A DNA stretch of 40,646 nucleotides from an uncultured Pseudomonadota bacterium (GTDB taxonomy: Bacteria; Myxococcota_A; UBA796; SXON01): positions 1-40,646 of the forward strand of contig CAIUMM010000033.1 in assembly GCA_903900265.1 (NCBI GenBank), written 5' to 3'. Positions 16,399 through 25,028 of the stretch are shown piece by piece. Position 1 is the stretch's first letter. Each line of letters begins with the position of its first letter. A program made the translations under genes and the position numbers. The notes beneath the pieces were generated by a model that was not told the origin of the DNA, searched no databases, and worked only from the letters and a program-made list of their open reading frames with translations.

Positions 16399-17763
16399 TC
16401 CCCGCCTCAGCCCGCATGCCGCCACCACGACCGCCGCCCAGCCCGCCGCGACCGATCCGCCTCCGCTGGTACAGCCGCAATCGTACTCGATGACCATACC
16501 CGGTGACGACGGAGGCGGCGGCGGCACCTGGTACACCTCGAGGTACTCCCCCTCCCAATCCCAACTCCCGCGCGCGAAGCCGGTGATCCCCGCCTGGGTG
16601 CGCAGCGCAATGCTGTCGATGTCGTACAGGCCACCGTCGGGCAACGCCTCGTAGCGATCCTCCCGGATGAAGTCGGGACCGCCCCAGAACACGAACAGAT
16701 TCCCCTCATCAGGGTGCGGCCCGATCGATCCGTCGGCGTTGTTCCAGCCGGGCATGACGCCGGTCACCACGTCCACGAAGCCGTCGCCGTCCACGTCGAG
16801 CGCGCTGGAGGCGTTGAACGTCCAATCCGTGCCGCCCCAGGGTCGTACGGTTGCCGCTGGATCGCTACCGAGTCCGGCGGCCGAGCCGGTCCAGACGGAC
16901 GGATTCCCCGATGTGACCAGGTCGGCATAGCCGTCGCCATCCACGTCTCCTGAGGTGTACGGATGCGAGTTGGTGTAGGCCGTGTCATCGTCGAACACGT
17001 GGGAGGCCAACTGCATGGGCGCCTGGCCATCGGCCAACGGCGCATTCCAGACGTAGAACGTCGAGGTGTGCGCATCGATGTTGAACGCACCAAGCAGGTC
17101 ATCGAACCCGTCACCATCCACATCGAGCACCATGGGAGTAAAGCCGTGCTCTGCTTCGAGCACCAGGCTCGGATCGGCCGGCAGCCCCGCGGAGCTGCCG
17201 CGGTACACCCCCAGCCGGGTCTGGTCGTAGTTCTGAAGCAGGAACGCGTCGTCGAAGCCGTCGCCGTCTTCATCGTGCGCGCCACCAACGACGCCGTCCC
17301 AGGGCAGGGGTTGCCCCTGGGGAATGGGCGACAACAACATGCGTGATTCTTCCGAGAGGCCCTCTGGCCCCCCCGGACAGACCCAGGAGTCGGTCAAGTA
17401 GCCGGCATAGGCTACGTGGGTAGCCACCAACAGATCGTCGAACCCGTCCCCGTTGTAGTCGCCGACTGTACCGCCGGGCCGATCGTGGTCTTCCAGGTTT
17501 GTCAACATCTCAGGTCCTACCCGCCTCGCGTCCGGATCGAACATCCCAGCGTGGTACCACACCGGGATGGTTCCGACTGTGGAGGTGTAGGCCAGATCGG
17601 CGGCGCCGTCGCCGTCGAAGTCACCGCTTTCGAAGCGATATTGGCCGATCCGACCGACCGGAAGCGGCAGCTCGATCCCCCTGCGAACCTCACCCGGCTC
17701 GGCAGCGGCGGGGAGCGCCACCGTGAGCAACAACGCGATCACGATGGCTTGCCACGGCAGCAT
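16387..17763 (-). CDS. secreted FG-GAP repeat protein with MYXO-CTERM tail
   Basis: 458 residues from the ATG at 17763, chosen because it starts a clean signal peptide (IVIALLLTVALPAAA, cleavage before EPGEV); the open frame extends about 100 codons further upstream without support. At least six FG-GAP/VCBS calcium-loop repeats follow (SGDFDGDGAADLAYTS, VGDYNGDGFDDLLVA, DEDGDGFDDAFLL, DVDGDGFDDLLGAF, DVDGDGYADLVTSG, DVDGDGFVDVVTGV), predicting a seven-bladed propeller on the cell surface. The C-terminus is MYXO-CTERM-like: a Cys/Gly spacer (DCGCTSGGG), a hydrophobic helix and a final Arg cluster. That tail is thought to be processed for surface attachment in Myxococcota. No enzymatic motif. 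It is divergent from rfbF, sharing a 196-bp control region. Confidence 0.85.
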   Translation of the reverse strand: MLPWQAIVIALLLTVALPAAAEPGEVRRGIELPLPVGRIGQYRFESGDFDGDGAADLAYTSTVGTIPVWYHAGMFDPDARRVGPEMLTNLEDHDRPGGTVGDYNGDGFDDLLVATHVAYAGYLTDSWVCPGGPEGLSEESRMLLSPIPQGQPLPWDGVVGGAHDEDGDGFDDAFLLQNYDQTRLGVYRGSSAGLPADPSLVLEAEHGFTPMVLDVDGDGFDDLLGAFNIDAHTSTFYVWNAPLADGQAPMQLASHVFDDDTAYTNSHPYTSGDVDGDGYADLVTSGNPSVWTGSAAGLGSDPAATVRPWGGTDWTFNASSALDVDGDGFVDVVTGVMPGWNNADGSIGPHPDEGNLFVFWGGPDFIREDRYEALPDGGLYDIDSIALRTQAGITGFARGSWDWEGEYLEVYQVPPPPPSSPGMVIEYDCGCTSGGGSVAAGWAAVVVAACGLRRGGRR

Positions 17764-17898
17764 CCCGGTGGGCTGACGATGAGCGGCGTAGCGTCCCAAG
17801 TTCGACACATCAATCGATGGACGCGGCACGCAAGAAGCGTAAAGCGCAGGAGCATACTGGGGCCATAACGCACGACGCACAGGGGCAACCCGCAGGTG

Positions 17899-17927
17899 CG
17901 CTGCAGATCCGCTGCAGATCCGCTGCA
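17899..17927. promoter_or_regulatory. 11-bp tandem repeat in the rfbF upstream region
   Basis: Two exact copies of CGCTGCAGATC and a third partial copy (CGCTGCA) lie head to tail, each with the palindrome CTGCAG. They sit about 33-60 bp upstream of the rfbF start, in the intergenic region shared with the divergent FG-GAP gene. An 11-bp spacing is one helical turn, so a regulator could bind in phase. The site is inferred from pattern and position only. Confidence 0.4.
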
Positions 17928-17959
17928 CGCGCGCTACGTTCCCCATCCTCGGAGGCTGC

Positions 17960-18733
17960 ATGAAGACCGTGATTCTCGCCGGTGGGTTCGGCACGCGCCT
18001 CTCTGAGGAGACCGACGTCAAGCCCAAGCCGATGGTCGAGATCGGCGGGCGGCCGATGCTGTGGCACATCATGAAGCTCTACGGCAGCGCTGGCTTCAAC
18101 GAGTTCTGCGTCGCGCTCGGCTACAAGGGCGACTCGATCAAGCGCTACTTCCTCGACTATTCGACGCTGAGCGGCAGCCTGTCGGTGTCGCTGTCCACCG
18201 GGCAGGTCGCGGCGCGCCAGCGCGTAGTCGACGATTGGACGGTGCACCTCGTCGAGACCGGGCTCGCGACCGGCACCGGCGGACGCGCGCTGCGCATGGC
18301 CGATTGGGTAGGGCGTGAGCCGTTCATGCTGACCTACGGGGACGGCGTGTGCGACGTCGACATCGCCGAGCTGGTGCGCTTTCACCGCCGCCACGGCAAG
18401 CTCGCGACGGTGACCGCGGTGCGCCCGCCTTCGCGCTTCGGCGGGCTGGTGTTTGACGGCGATCTGGTCGCGGAATTCACCGAGAAGCCGCAGATCGGCG
18501 AAGGCTGGATCAACGGCGGCTTCATGGTCCTCGAGCCCGAGGTGTTCGACCGCATGAAGCACGGCGACGAGACACGCTTGGAGCAAGACGTGCTCGAAGG
18601 CCTCGCGCGCGACGGCCAGCTCGCCGCTTACCGCCACGAAGGCTTCTGGCAATGCATGGACACGCTGCGCGACGTCAACCTGCTGCGCGGCATGTGGGAC
18701 GCCGGGACCGCGCCCTGGAAGCGCTGGGAATGA
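17960..18733 (+). CDS. rfbF: glucose-1-phosphate cytidylyltransferase
   Basis: 257 residues, full length for RfbF. It makes CDP-glucose from CTP and glucose 1-phosphate, the entry step to CDP-deoxysugars. The nucleotidyltransferase signature [13 protein letters not shown] (residues 6-18), the [18 protein letters not shown] stretch, [11 protein letters not shown] (metal site) and [16 protein letters not shown] are all present and are specific to the cytidylyl group rather than to RmlA. A GGAGG Shine-Dalgarno lies 5 bp before the ATG. It leads a run of genes joined by ATGA/GTGA overlaps. The usual next gene, rfbG (CDP-glucose 4,6-dehydratase), is missing here, so that step must be supplied elsewhere in the genome. 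Confidence 0.93.
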   Translation: MKTVILAGGFGTRLSEETDVKPKPMVEIGGRPMLWHIMKLYGSAGFNEFCVALGYKGDSIKRYFLDYSTLSGSLSVSLSTGQVAARQRVVDDWTVHLVETGLATGTGGRALRMADWVGREPFMLTYGDGVCDVDIAELVRFHRRHGKLATVTAVRPPSRFGGLVFDGDLVAEFTEKPQIGEGWINGGFMVLEPEVFDRMKHGDETRLEQDVLEGLARDGQLAAYRHEGFWQCMDTLRDVNLLRGMWDAGTAPWKRWE

Positions 18734-19950
18734 CGATCACCGGCTGCCGTGCCTGCGGATCGTCCGTGCTCGAGGTCGTGCTCTCGCTGGGGCAAACCCC
18801 GCTCGCGAACGGCTTGTTGCAGGAATCCGAGCTGGGGAGCCCCGAGCCGCGCTTTCCGCTCGAGCTCGTGATGTGCGCCGACTGCTCGCTGGTGCAGATC
18901 ACCGAGACCGTGCCGCCCGAGGTGTTGTTCCGCGAGTACGTCTATTTTTCGTCGGTGTCCGACGCCGCGCTGGCCAACGCCGCCGCGATCGCCACCCGCA
19001 TGGCCGAGCGCCTCGGGCTCGGTCCCGACAGCCTCGCCGCCGAGATCGCCAGCAACGACGGCTATCTTTTGGGCGTCTATGCGCGGCGCGGCGTGCAGGT
19101 GCTCGGCATCGATCCGGCGCGCAACATCGCGGCAGTCGCCAACGCCCGCGGCGTACGCACCCTGCCGGAGTTCTTCAGCCGGGAGCTCGCCGTACAGCTC
19201 GCGGCCGACGGGCAGCGCGTCGATGTGCTGCACGCCAACAACGTCCTCGCGCACGTGGCCGACCTCCCCGGCGTGGTCGACGGCATCCGCGCGCTGTTGA
19301 AGGACAACGGCGTCGCGGTGATCGAGGTGCCGTACCTGCGCGATCTGCTCGACCACGTCGAGTTCGACACCATCTACCACGAGCACCTCTGCTACTTCTC
19401 CGCCACCGCGTTGAACGCGCTGTTCGCCGCCCACGGGCTGGTGCTCGTCGACGTCGAGCGCATCCCCATCCACGGCGGCACGCTGCGGGTGTTCGTGCAG
19501 CGCTCCGGCACGCCCTCCGACGCCGTACGGGCGCTGCTTGTGGACGAGGACGGCTGGGGCGTTCGAGACGGCAGCGCGCTCCGCGCCTTCGGGGCGCGGG
19601 TCGAAGGCCTGCGGGACGCGCTGCGCGCCATGCTCGCCGGCCTAAAAGCCCAAGGCCACCGCATCGCCGCTTATGGAGCATCCGCCAAAGGGACGACGCT
19701 GCTGACCTACTGCGGCATCGGCGCCGAGACGCTGGACTACGTGGTGGATCGCAGCCCCCACAAGCAGGGGCGCTACACGCCGGGCACGCACCTGCCCATC
19801 CGTCCGCCCGAGGCGCTGCTTGACGACAAGCCCGACTACGTGCTGCTTTTGACCTGGAACTTCGCCGATGAGATCCTCGCCCAGCAGCACGCGTACCGCG
19901 CGCTCGGCGGGCGCTTCATCGTGCCGGTGCCCGAGCCGCAAATCCGGTGA
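18730..19950 (+). CDS. sugar C-methyltransferase (TylC3/TcaB9 type)
   Basis: 406 residues, starting at the ATG that overlaps the rfbF stop. The three-part architecture of NDP-hexose C-3 methyltransferases is visible. A zinc-binding N-terminus has Cys6, Cys9, Cys49 and Cys52. A SAM domain carries [10 protein letters not shown] (105-114) and [12 protein letters not shown]. The catalytic YHEHLCYFS has Glu218/His219, the pair used for C-methylation in TcaB9. A C-terminal Rossmann-like domain ([17 protein letters not shown], about 310-326) completes it. It should add a branch methyl to a 3-keto-type NDP-deoxysugar using S-adenosylmethionine. In this setting the substrate is probably CDP-linked. 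The product is inferred. Confidence 0.88.
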   Translation: MTITGCRACGSSVLEVVLSLGQTPLANGLLQESELGSPEPRFPLELVMCADCSLVQITETVPPEVLFREYVYFSSVSDAALANAAAIATRMAERLGLGPDSLAAEIASNDGYLLGVYARRGVQVLGIDPARNIAAVANARGVRTLPEFFSRELAVQLAADGQRVDVLHANNVLAHVADLPGVVDGIRALLKDNGVAVIEVPYLRDLLDHVEFDTIYHEHLCYFSATALNALFAAHGLVLVDVERIPIHGGTLRVFVQRSGTPSDAVRALLVDEDGWGVRDGSALRAFGARVEGLRDALRAMLAGLKAQGHRIAAYGASAKGTTLLTYCGIGAETLDYVVDRSPHKQGRYTPGTHLPIRPPEALLDDKPDYVLLLTWNFADEILAQQHAYRALGGRFIVPVPEPQIR

Positions 19951-20465
19951 AGTTCGTCCCGCTCGAGATCGAAGGCGCGTTTGTGGTCGCGGCTGAGCCT
20001 ATAGTGGACGAGCGCGGTTTTTTCGCCCGCACCTACTGCGCGCAGGAGTTCGCCGATCACGGCATGGCCAGCGTGTTCGTACAAGCGTCGGTGTCCTCCA
20101 ACCGCGTCGCTGGCACGCTGCGCGGCATGCACTACGCCGATCCGCCCGAGCGCAAGCTGGTGCGCCCGACGCGCGGGGTGATCTGGGACGTGCTGGTCGA
20201 TCTCCGGCCCGCGTCCCCGACCTACCGGCGCTGGGTGGGCGTCGAGCTCTCGGCCGCCGACCCCCGATCCATCTACATCCCCGCCGGCGTGGCCCACGGT
20301 TTTCAGACCCTCGCCGACGACACCGAGGTCGAGTACCTGATCGACCGCGCCTTCGACGCGACGTCGGGGCGAGGCGCGCGCTGGGACGATCCGGCCTTCG
20401 GCATCCGCTGGCCGATGGCGCCCACGGTGATGTCCGAGCGCGATCGCAGCTGGGCAGCGCGATGA
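19947..20465 (+). CDS. rfbC: RmlC-like dTDP/CDP-4-keto-6-deoxysugar 3(,5)-epimerase
   Basis: 172 residues, one cupin domain, starting at a GTG that overlaps the preceding stop (GTGA). Family elements include [20 protein letters not shown] with the catalytic base His62, [19 protein letters not shown] with Lys70, [11 protein letters not shown] and [11 protein letters not shown]. It acts on a 4-keto-6-deoxysugar nucleotide, removing and re-adding protons at C3 and/or C5. The residue aligning with the conserved catalytic Tyr (YLIDRAF in place of YKxxxxY) is Phe136, which could restrict the reaction to one carbon or alter stereochemistry. In this cluster it probably sets the configuration around the C-methylation step. 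Placement in a CDP rather than dTDP pathway is inferred from rfbF. Confidence 0.85.
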   Translation: MKFVPLEIEGAFVVAAEPIVDERGFFARTYCAQEFADHGMASVFVQASVSSNRVAGTLRGMHYADPPERKLVRPTRGVIWDVLVDLRPASPTYRRWVGVELSAADPRSIYIPAGVAHGFQTLADDTEVEYLIDRAFDATSGRGARWDDPAFGIRWPMAPTVMSERDRSWAAR

Positions 20466-21637
20466 GCAGCGCCGCGAGCAGCACGGCGCGCTGCCCGGTG
20501 TGCGAGGGCGCCGACGTGCGCGTTTTTCTGGAGCGCGACCGCGTGCCGGTGCACCAGAACCTGCGCTACGACTCGTTGGAAGCGGCGATGGCCGCGCCTG
20601 CTGGCCGCTTGCGCCTCGGGGTGTGTACGGCGTGCGGGTTTGTCTACAACACCGCCTTTGACCCTACGCTGTTGAGCTACGGCGCGCAGTACGAGAACGA
20701 TCAGGGCCACTCGGGCGCGTTTCAGGCCCACCTCGACGCGCTGGTAGAGCGGGTGCTGGGCGCCGACGGCGTTCGCGGCGGCGTGGTGGTCGAGGTCGGG
20801 TGCGGTCAGGGTCAGTTCTTGAGGCGGCTCGTCGCCGACCCAACCGCGGGGGTGATCGGGCACGGCTTCGATCCCAGCTACCGGGGCGAAGACCAGCCGC
20901 CAAGACTGTATTTCCACCGCGAGATGTACGGCCCGGACAGCGCGCGCGTCACGGCCGACGTGCTCTTGTGCCGGCACGTCATCGAGCACATCCCAACGCC
21001 GGCGCCATTTTTGGACAGCGTCGCCAGCGCCCTCGCCGGTTCAGGCTACCCGCGCGTGTACTTCGAAACACCCGATGTTCGCTGGATCTTCGAGCACAAG
21101 GTGTACTTCGACGTGTTCTACGAGCACTGCAGCTACTTCAGCCCCGGCTCGATCCGCGCGGCGTTTGGGCGCGCCGGGTTTGACGTCACTGCCGTCGATC
21201 GCATCTTTGGCGGCCAGTACTTGTGGCTCGAGGCCCGGCGCGGCACCGACGGAGCGAACAGGAGCGCGCTGGAGCCCGGCGCACTACCGGTGATGGCGCT
21301 TGCTTTTGGCGACGCCGAAGCCCGCTGGCGCATCTCCGCCGCCGCCGCGCTGCGGGACATGGCCGGCCCGGTTGCGGTCTGGGGAGCGGGCGCCAAGGGC
21401 GCGACGTACGCGTCGCTGCTCGACCCCGATCACCAGCACATCGACTGCATCGTTGACATCAACCCCGGCAAACAAGGCGCGTTCTTGCCCGGCTCCGGAC
21501 ACCCGGTGCTCGCGCCCGAAGCGCTGATTGGCCGCGGGGTCCGCACGGTGGTGCTGATGAACCCCAACTACCGGGACGAAGTCGCCGCGAGCCTCGCGGC
21601 GCTGCTGCCGAACCCGCCCACCCTCATCGACGCCTGA
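20462..21637 (+). CDS. second zinc-finger SAM methyltransferase (C-methyltransferase family)
   Basis: 391 residues, ATGA overlap with the epimerase gene. It shares the architecture of the TylC3-like protein two genes upstream: an N-terminal Cys pair (CPVC) and a second pair (CTAC), the SAM motif VVVEVGCGQGQFL, RHVIEHIPTP, the active-site-like FYEHCSYFS and a C-terminal Rossmann-like domain (VAVWGAGAKGATYASLL). The sequence is clearly divergent from the first copy, so this is an old paralogue and not a recent duplication. The EH pair in FYEHC suggests it too is a sugar C-methyltransferase, or an O-methyltransferase of the same clan. Two such enzymes in one cluster would suit a sugar with two modifications. 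Confidence 0.8.
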   Translation: MSSAASSTARCPVCEGADVRVFLERDRVPVHQNLRYDSLEAAMAAPAGRLRLGVCTACGFVYNTAFDPTLLSYGAQYENDQGHSGAFQAHLDALVERVLGADGVRGGVVVEVGCGQGQFLRRLVADPTAGVIGHGFDPSYRGEDQPPRLYFHREMYGPDSARVTADVLLCRHVIEHIPTPAPFLDSVASALAGSGYPRVYFETPDVRWIFEHKVYFDVFYEHCSYFSPGSIRAAFGRAGFDVTAVDRIFGGQYLWLEARRGTDGANRSALEPGALPVMALAFGDAEARWRISAAAALRDMAGPVAVWGAGAKGATYASLLDPDHQHIDCIVDINPGKQGAFLPGSGHPVLAPEALIGRGVRTVVLMNPNYRDEVAASLAALLPNPPTLIDA

Positions 21638-21645
21638 GGCTTGAA

Positions 21646-22371
21646 ATGAACGACTTCGAAGCGAACAATCGCGCCCACATCGCCCAGATGGGGCAGGACC
21701 CGACGCTCGCGGCCCAGACCCAGAGCTGGTTTGAGTCCAGCCTCACGCACGAATATTCTTACCACTTCACCTGGATGGGCCTGCCGGTCATTCAGTATCC
21801 GCAAGACCTCGTGGCGATGCAGGAGCTGATCTGGGAGATCAAACCCGACTTGATCATCGAGACGGGCGTGGCCCGCGGCGGGAGCCTGATCTTCTACGCG
21901 TCGATGCTCGAGCTCATCGGCGGCGAAGGCCGCGTCGTGGGCGTCGACATCGACATCCGGCCCCACAACCGCGCGGCCATCGAAGCGCACCCGATGATGA
22001 AGCGCATCGAGCTCATCCAAGGCTCGTCGGTCGATCCCAACATCGTCGAGACCGTGCGGGGGCGCGCGAAAGGCTGCAAGCGCGTGCTGGTCGCGCTGGA
22101 CTCCAACCACACCCACGCCCACGTGCTCGCCGAGCTGGAGGCCTACGCGCCGCTGGTGACCCGCGACAGCTACCTCGTGGTGTTCGACACCTGCATCGAG
22201 CGCACGCCCGACGCGCTGATCGTCGACCGCCCGTGGCGGCGCGGCGACAACCCGTGGACCGCGCTGCAGGCGTACCTGAAGACCACCGACCGGTTCCGCA
22301 TCGCGTCCGAGATCGTGGACAAGCTGCAGATCACCGTCGCGCCCGACGGCTACCTGAAGTGCGTGAAGTAG
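21646..22371 (+). CDS. cephalosporin hydroxylase-like (CmcI/RhlO) family protein
   Basis: 241 residues with the CmcI family pattern: FTWMGLPVIQYPQDLVAMQE, the SAM-binding turn LIIETGVARGGSLIFYASML, GVDIDIRPHN, LIQGSSVDP and LVALDSNHTHAHVLAEL with its Asp-Ser-Asn-His metal-site region. Despite the family name, members are SAM-binding Rossmann proteins that are common in surface polysaccharide and antibiotic clusters and are likely methyltransferases. It follows the second methyltransferase by 8 bp and overlaps the next gene by 13 bp. It probably methylates a sugar hydroxyl in the same pathway (inference). Confidence 0.82.
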   Translation: MNDFEANNRAHIAQMGQDPTLAAQTQSWFESSLTHEYSYHFTWMGLPVIQYPQDLVAMQELIWEIKPDLIIETGVARGGSLIFYASMLELIGGEGRVVGVDIDIRPHNRAAIEAHPMMKRIELIQGSSVDPNIVETVRGRAKGCKRVLVALDSNHTHAHVLAELEAYAPLVTRDSYLVVFDTCIERTPDALIVDRPWRRGDNPWTALQAYLKTTDRFRIASEIVDKLQITVAPDGYLKCVK

Positions 22372-23255
22372 CGCGCCGCGTCCTCGTCACCGGCGCGTCG
22401 GGCTTCATCGGGCGCGCGGCGGTTTCGGCGTTGCAGGCGCGCGGCTTCGACGTGCACGGCGTGAGCCTGAGCGGCGCGGTTGCCGCGCCAATCCCGATGC
22501 ACAGCGTCGATCTGCTCGACGCCGACGCGGTCGACGCGCTGTTCGCGGCGGTGCGACCGTCCCATGTGCTGCACCTCGCGTGGACCACCACGCCGGGCGC
22601 GTACTGGACCTGCGCCGACAACGCCCGTTGGCAGGCCGCCGGGGTCCGGCTCGCGGCCGCGGCTACGGGAGCGCGCTTGGTCATCGCCGGGACCTGCGCG
22701 GAGTACGACTGGACAGGCAACGCGACCTGCGACGAGCGGGACGTCTGCAAACCGGCGACGCCCTACGGTCAGGCGAAGCTCGCGCTGCAACAGCAGGTCG
22801 CGGCGATGCACGACAACGCCGCCTGGGCGCGTATCTTCTTGCCCTTCGGCCCCTTCGAGGCGCGGCCCAGGCTGGTGCCGTCGGTGATCAACGCTCTGTT
22901 GGACCGCCAGCCGGCGCGCTGCTCGCCCGGGCTGCACGTCCGGGACTTCCTCTACGTCGAAGACGTCGGCAGCGCGCTCGCCGCGCTGGTGGACAGCGCG
23001 CTGACCGGCGTCGTCAACGTGGCTTCGGGGACCGGCGTGCCCGTCCGCGACGTCGTGCTGGGGCTACAAGCGCGCATCGGCGGCGAGGTCGACTTTGAAG
23101 CCCGCTCCCTCCCGGCCGGCGAGCCGCCCGCGCTGATCGCCGCGGTGCATCGCCTGCGGGACGAGCTAGGCTGGACGCCCACCTTCACGCTCGACGAAGG
23201 CCTCGATCGCACCGTCGCGTGGTGGCGACGTGCCCGCGCCGGCGGTTTCGCATAG
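22359..23255 (+). CDS. NAD-dependent epimerase/dehydratase (SDR), probable 4-ketoreductase
   Basis: About 298 residues from GTG 22359, the only near start before the TGASGFIG dinucleotide-binding loop (residues 11-18); this makes a 13-bp overlap with the CmcI-like gene. The extended-SDR catalytic elements are VIAGTCAEYDW (Thr/Ser region) and YGQAK (Tyr-x3-Lys). Substrate-side elements are RIFLPFGPFE and LHVRDFLYVEDV. The GTCAEY...YGQAK style resembles CDP-abequose/paratose synthases and other sugar 4-ketoreductases more than 4,6-dehydratases. It would complete the deoxysugar by reducing the C4 keto group. It could instead be a 4-epimerase; it is unlikely to supply the missing CDP-glucose 4,6-dehydratase activity, but that is not excluded. 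Confidence 0.82.
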   Translation: MREVARRVLVTGASGFIGRAAVSALQARGFDVHGVSLSGAVAAPIPMHSVDLLDADAVDALFAAVRPSHVLHLAWTTTPGAYWTCADNARWQAAGVRLAAAATGARLVIAGTCAEYDWTGNATCDERDVCKPATPYGQAKLALQQQVAAMHDNAAWARIFLPFGPFEARPRLVPSVINALLDRQPARCSPGLHVRDFLYVEDVGSALAALVDSALTGVVNVASGTGVPVRDVVLGLQARIGGEVDFEARSLPAGEPPALIAAVHRLRDELGWTPTFTLDEGLDRTVAWWRRARAGGFA

Positions 23256-23273
23256 GCCGCATCGGAGTCCCTC

Positions 23274-24626
23274 ATGAGCCACACCCCAGAACGCCGTCGC
23301 ATGCCCAAAATCTCGCTCTGCATCATCGCCCGCGACGAAGAGCGCTTCCTTGAAGGTTGCCTCGCCTCCGTGAACGGCGTGGTCTCGCAGATCGTGCTCG
23401 TCGACACCGGCTCGACCGACCGCACCGTCGCGATCGCCCGCGCCGCCGGCGCCGTGGTCGTCGATCATCCGTGGGCCGACGACTTTGCCGCAGCGCGGAA
23501 CGCCGCGCTCCCCCACGCGACCGGAGACTGGGTCCTCGTGCTCGACGCCGACGAGCGCCTCGCCCCCGGCGCCGGAAAAGCGATCCATGACACCATTCAA
23601 AAGCAAAGCTTTGTGCTTGGCTTGCTCCCCTTACACGACGCCAGCCGCCTCGACGCCAGCCCCGAGGAGATCCTCTCCGGCGCCGCGCGCCGCGGCGAGC
23701 CGATCCTGCTGCCGCGGCTGCTCCGCAAGCTGCCCGACCTCGTCTGGAAGGGACGCGTGCACGAGAACATCGCAGATTGGATCTCGGTAAACGGCCGGAA
23801 GGGCACGCAGGTGAACGCGCCGATCCTGCACTTCGGCGCGGTGCCGGAGCTGCGCGTGCAGCGTGGAAAGGCGGGACGGAACCTGCGGATTCTGGAGCTC
23901 CAATGCGCCGAGCAGCCGGAGGCGGCGTTCGCGTGGGCCTACCTCGCGGCTGAGCGCGAGCGCGCCGGGGACATCGCCGGCGCAGAGCAAGCCGAGGAGA
24001 CTGGCTGGGAGATGCTCAAACACGCGATCCAGCGCGGCGAGCACCCCGCGGTGGTCCCGTTGGCGGGGAGACGCGCGCTGCGCCGATCGGGGCGCAAGGA
24101 CTGGCAAGGCGCGTTGGACGTCGTAGCGGAGGCGCGCTCCCTCGGGTCGGACCACCCGAACCTGTGCTGGCTGGCCGGGACCGCGCAGTATTGGTTGGGC
24201 GCCGACGCGGTGCCCGAGCTCGAGCGCGCGCTCGCTTGGACCAAAGCGACCTCCGACGAGGTGTTTGAAGGCGTGATCGGGTGGCGCACGCAGCAAGTGC
24301 TCGCGGTCGCGTTGCTGTCCTCGCGGCCCGCCGACGCACTGCTGCACGCCGAGGCCGTCGTCGCCAAGACCGGAGAGGCCAAACACGCGCTGCTGTGCGT
24401 GGACGCGCTGCTGGCGCTGGGGCGGGTGGAAGCGGCGCTGCAGCGCATCGAGCCGCTGCTCCCAAAGAACCTGCCGGATGCGTGGGCGCTGGCCGCGCTG
24501 GCCGCGCATCAGCTCGGCGAGCGCGCCCTCGCCCGGACCTTCGCGGCGCGCGTTCAGGCCCCGCTGGAGCTGCACCGTACCGCACGGTTTGCCGCGCTCC
24601 GCGCTGCGTTGGCGACGCCGAGCTGA
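23274..24626 (+). CDS. family 2 glycosyltransferase with C-terminal TPR-like region
   Basis: 450 residues. The GT2 domain (about 10-230) has ISLCIIARDEERFLEGCL, IVLVDTGSTDRT, ARNAALPHATGDWVLVLDADE (DxD) and WKGRVHENI, a layout typical of the WaaE/SunS-like GT2 group. The remaining half is helical with tetratricopeptide-like repeats (AFAWAYLAAERERAGDIAGAEQA; PNLCWLAGTAQYWLGADAVPEL; AKHALLCVDALLALGRVEAAL), probably for acceptor or partner binding. A GGAG sits 7 bp before the ATG. As the last gene of the cluster it is the natural candidate for transferring the finished branched sugar. Acceptor (lipid, polysaccharide or peptide) is unknown. Confidence 0.85.
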   Translation: MSHTPERRRMPKISLCIIARDEERFLEGCLASVNGVVSQIVLVDTGSTDRTVAIARAAGAVVVDHPWADDFAAARNAALPHATGDWVLVLDADERLAPGAGKAIHDTIQKQSFVLGLLPLHDASRLDASPEEILSGAARRGEPILLPRLLRKLPDLVWKGRVHENIADWISVNGRKGTQVNAPILHFGAVPELRVQRGKAGRNLRILELQCAEQPEAAFAWAYLAAERERAGDIAGAEQAEETGWEMLKHAIQRGEHPAVVPLAGRRALRRSGRKDWQGALDVVAEARSLGSDHPNLCWLAGTAQYWLGADAVPELERALAWTKATSDEVFEGVIGWRTQQVLAVALLSSRPADALLHAEAVVAKTGEAKHALLCVDALLALGRVEAALQRIEPLLPKNLPDAWALAALAAHQLGERALARTFAARVQAPLELHRTARFAALRAALATPS

Positions 24627-24665
24627 CGCGAGCAGCGTGCTAAAGCACCCCCACCGGAGTCGCGC

Positions 24666-25028
24666 ATGCAAGTTGGGTACGTGGTGTTGTACGTGAAGGA
24701 CGAAGAGGCCTGTCGTGCGTTTTGGATCGACCAAGTTGGTATGGTCGAGAAGAAGCGCCAGCAAGCCGCAGGGTTCACCATCGCGAAGGTGGGTTTTGCC
24801 GATCAGGCGTTCGCGTTCGAGCTGGTGCCGCTGGCGCTGATGCAGAACAACCCGGACGGACTCGATCTCGCGACGCCGTCGATCTGCTTCCACGTCGACG
24901 ATCTCGACGCCACGCACGCAGCGCTGGTCGCGCGCGCCGTGCAAGCCTCCGACGTGGGCGATCACCACGGCACGCGGAGCTTCGCGTTCTGCGACCCCGA
25001 GGGCCGCTGGTTCGCCGTGACCCGATGA
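24666..25028 (+). CDS. VOC/glyoxalase-superfamily protein
   Basis: 120 residues, the size of a single VOC domain with two beta-alpha-beta-beta-beta modules: MQVGYVVLYVKDEEACRAFWIDQVGM and then ICFHVDDLDATHAALVARAV...FAFCDPEGRWFAV. The usual metal ligands appear only in part (Glu in FELVPLAL, His in CFHVDD), so it may be an enzyme or a binding protein. The Shine-Dalgarno GGAG lies 7 bp upstream. Its stop overlaps the next start (ATGA), so it is coupled to a small membrane protein. Reaction unknown. Confidence 0.85.
   Translation: MQVGYVVLYVKDEEACRAFWIDQVGMVEKKRQQAAGFTIAKVGFADQAFAFELVPLALMQNNPDGLDLATPSICFHVDDLDATHAALVARAVQASDVGDHHGTRSFAFCDPEGRWFAVTR

Noticed and set aside
17817..17961. A 47-codon plus-strand ORF before rfbF
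   Set aside because: No Shine-Dalgarno, no conserved features, and it runs across the tandem-repeat control region into the rfbF start.
24626..24666. Short hairpin GTGCTAAAGCAC after the glycosyltransferase as a terminator
   Set aside because: The stem is only 5 bp and no T-run follows.
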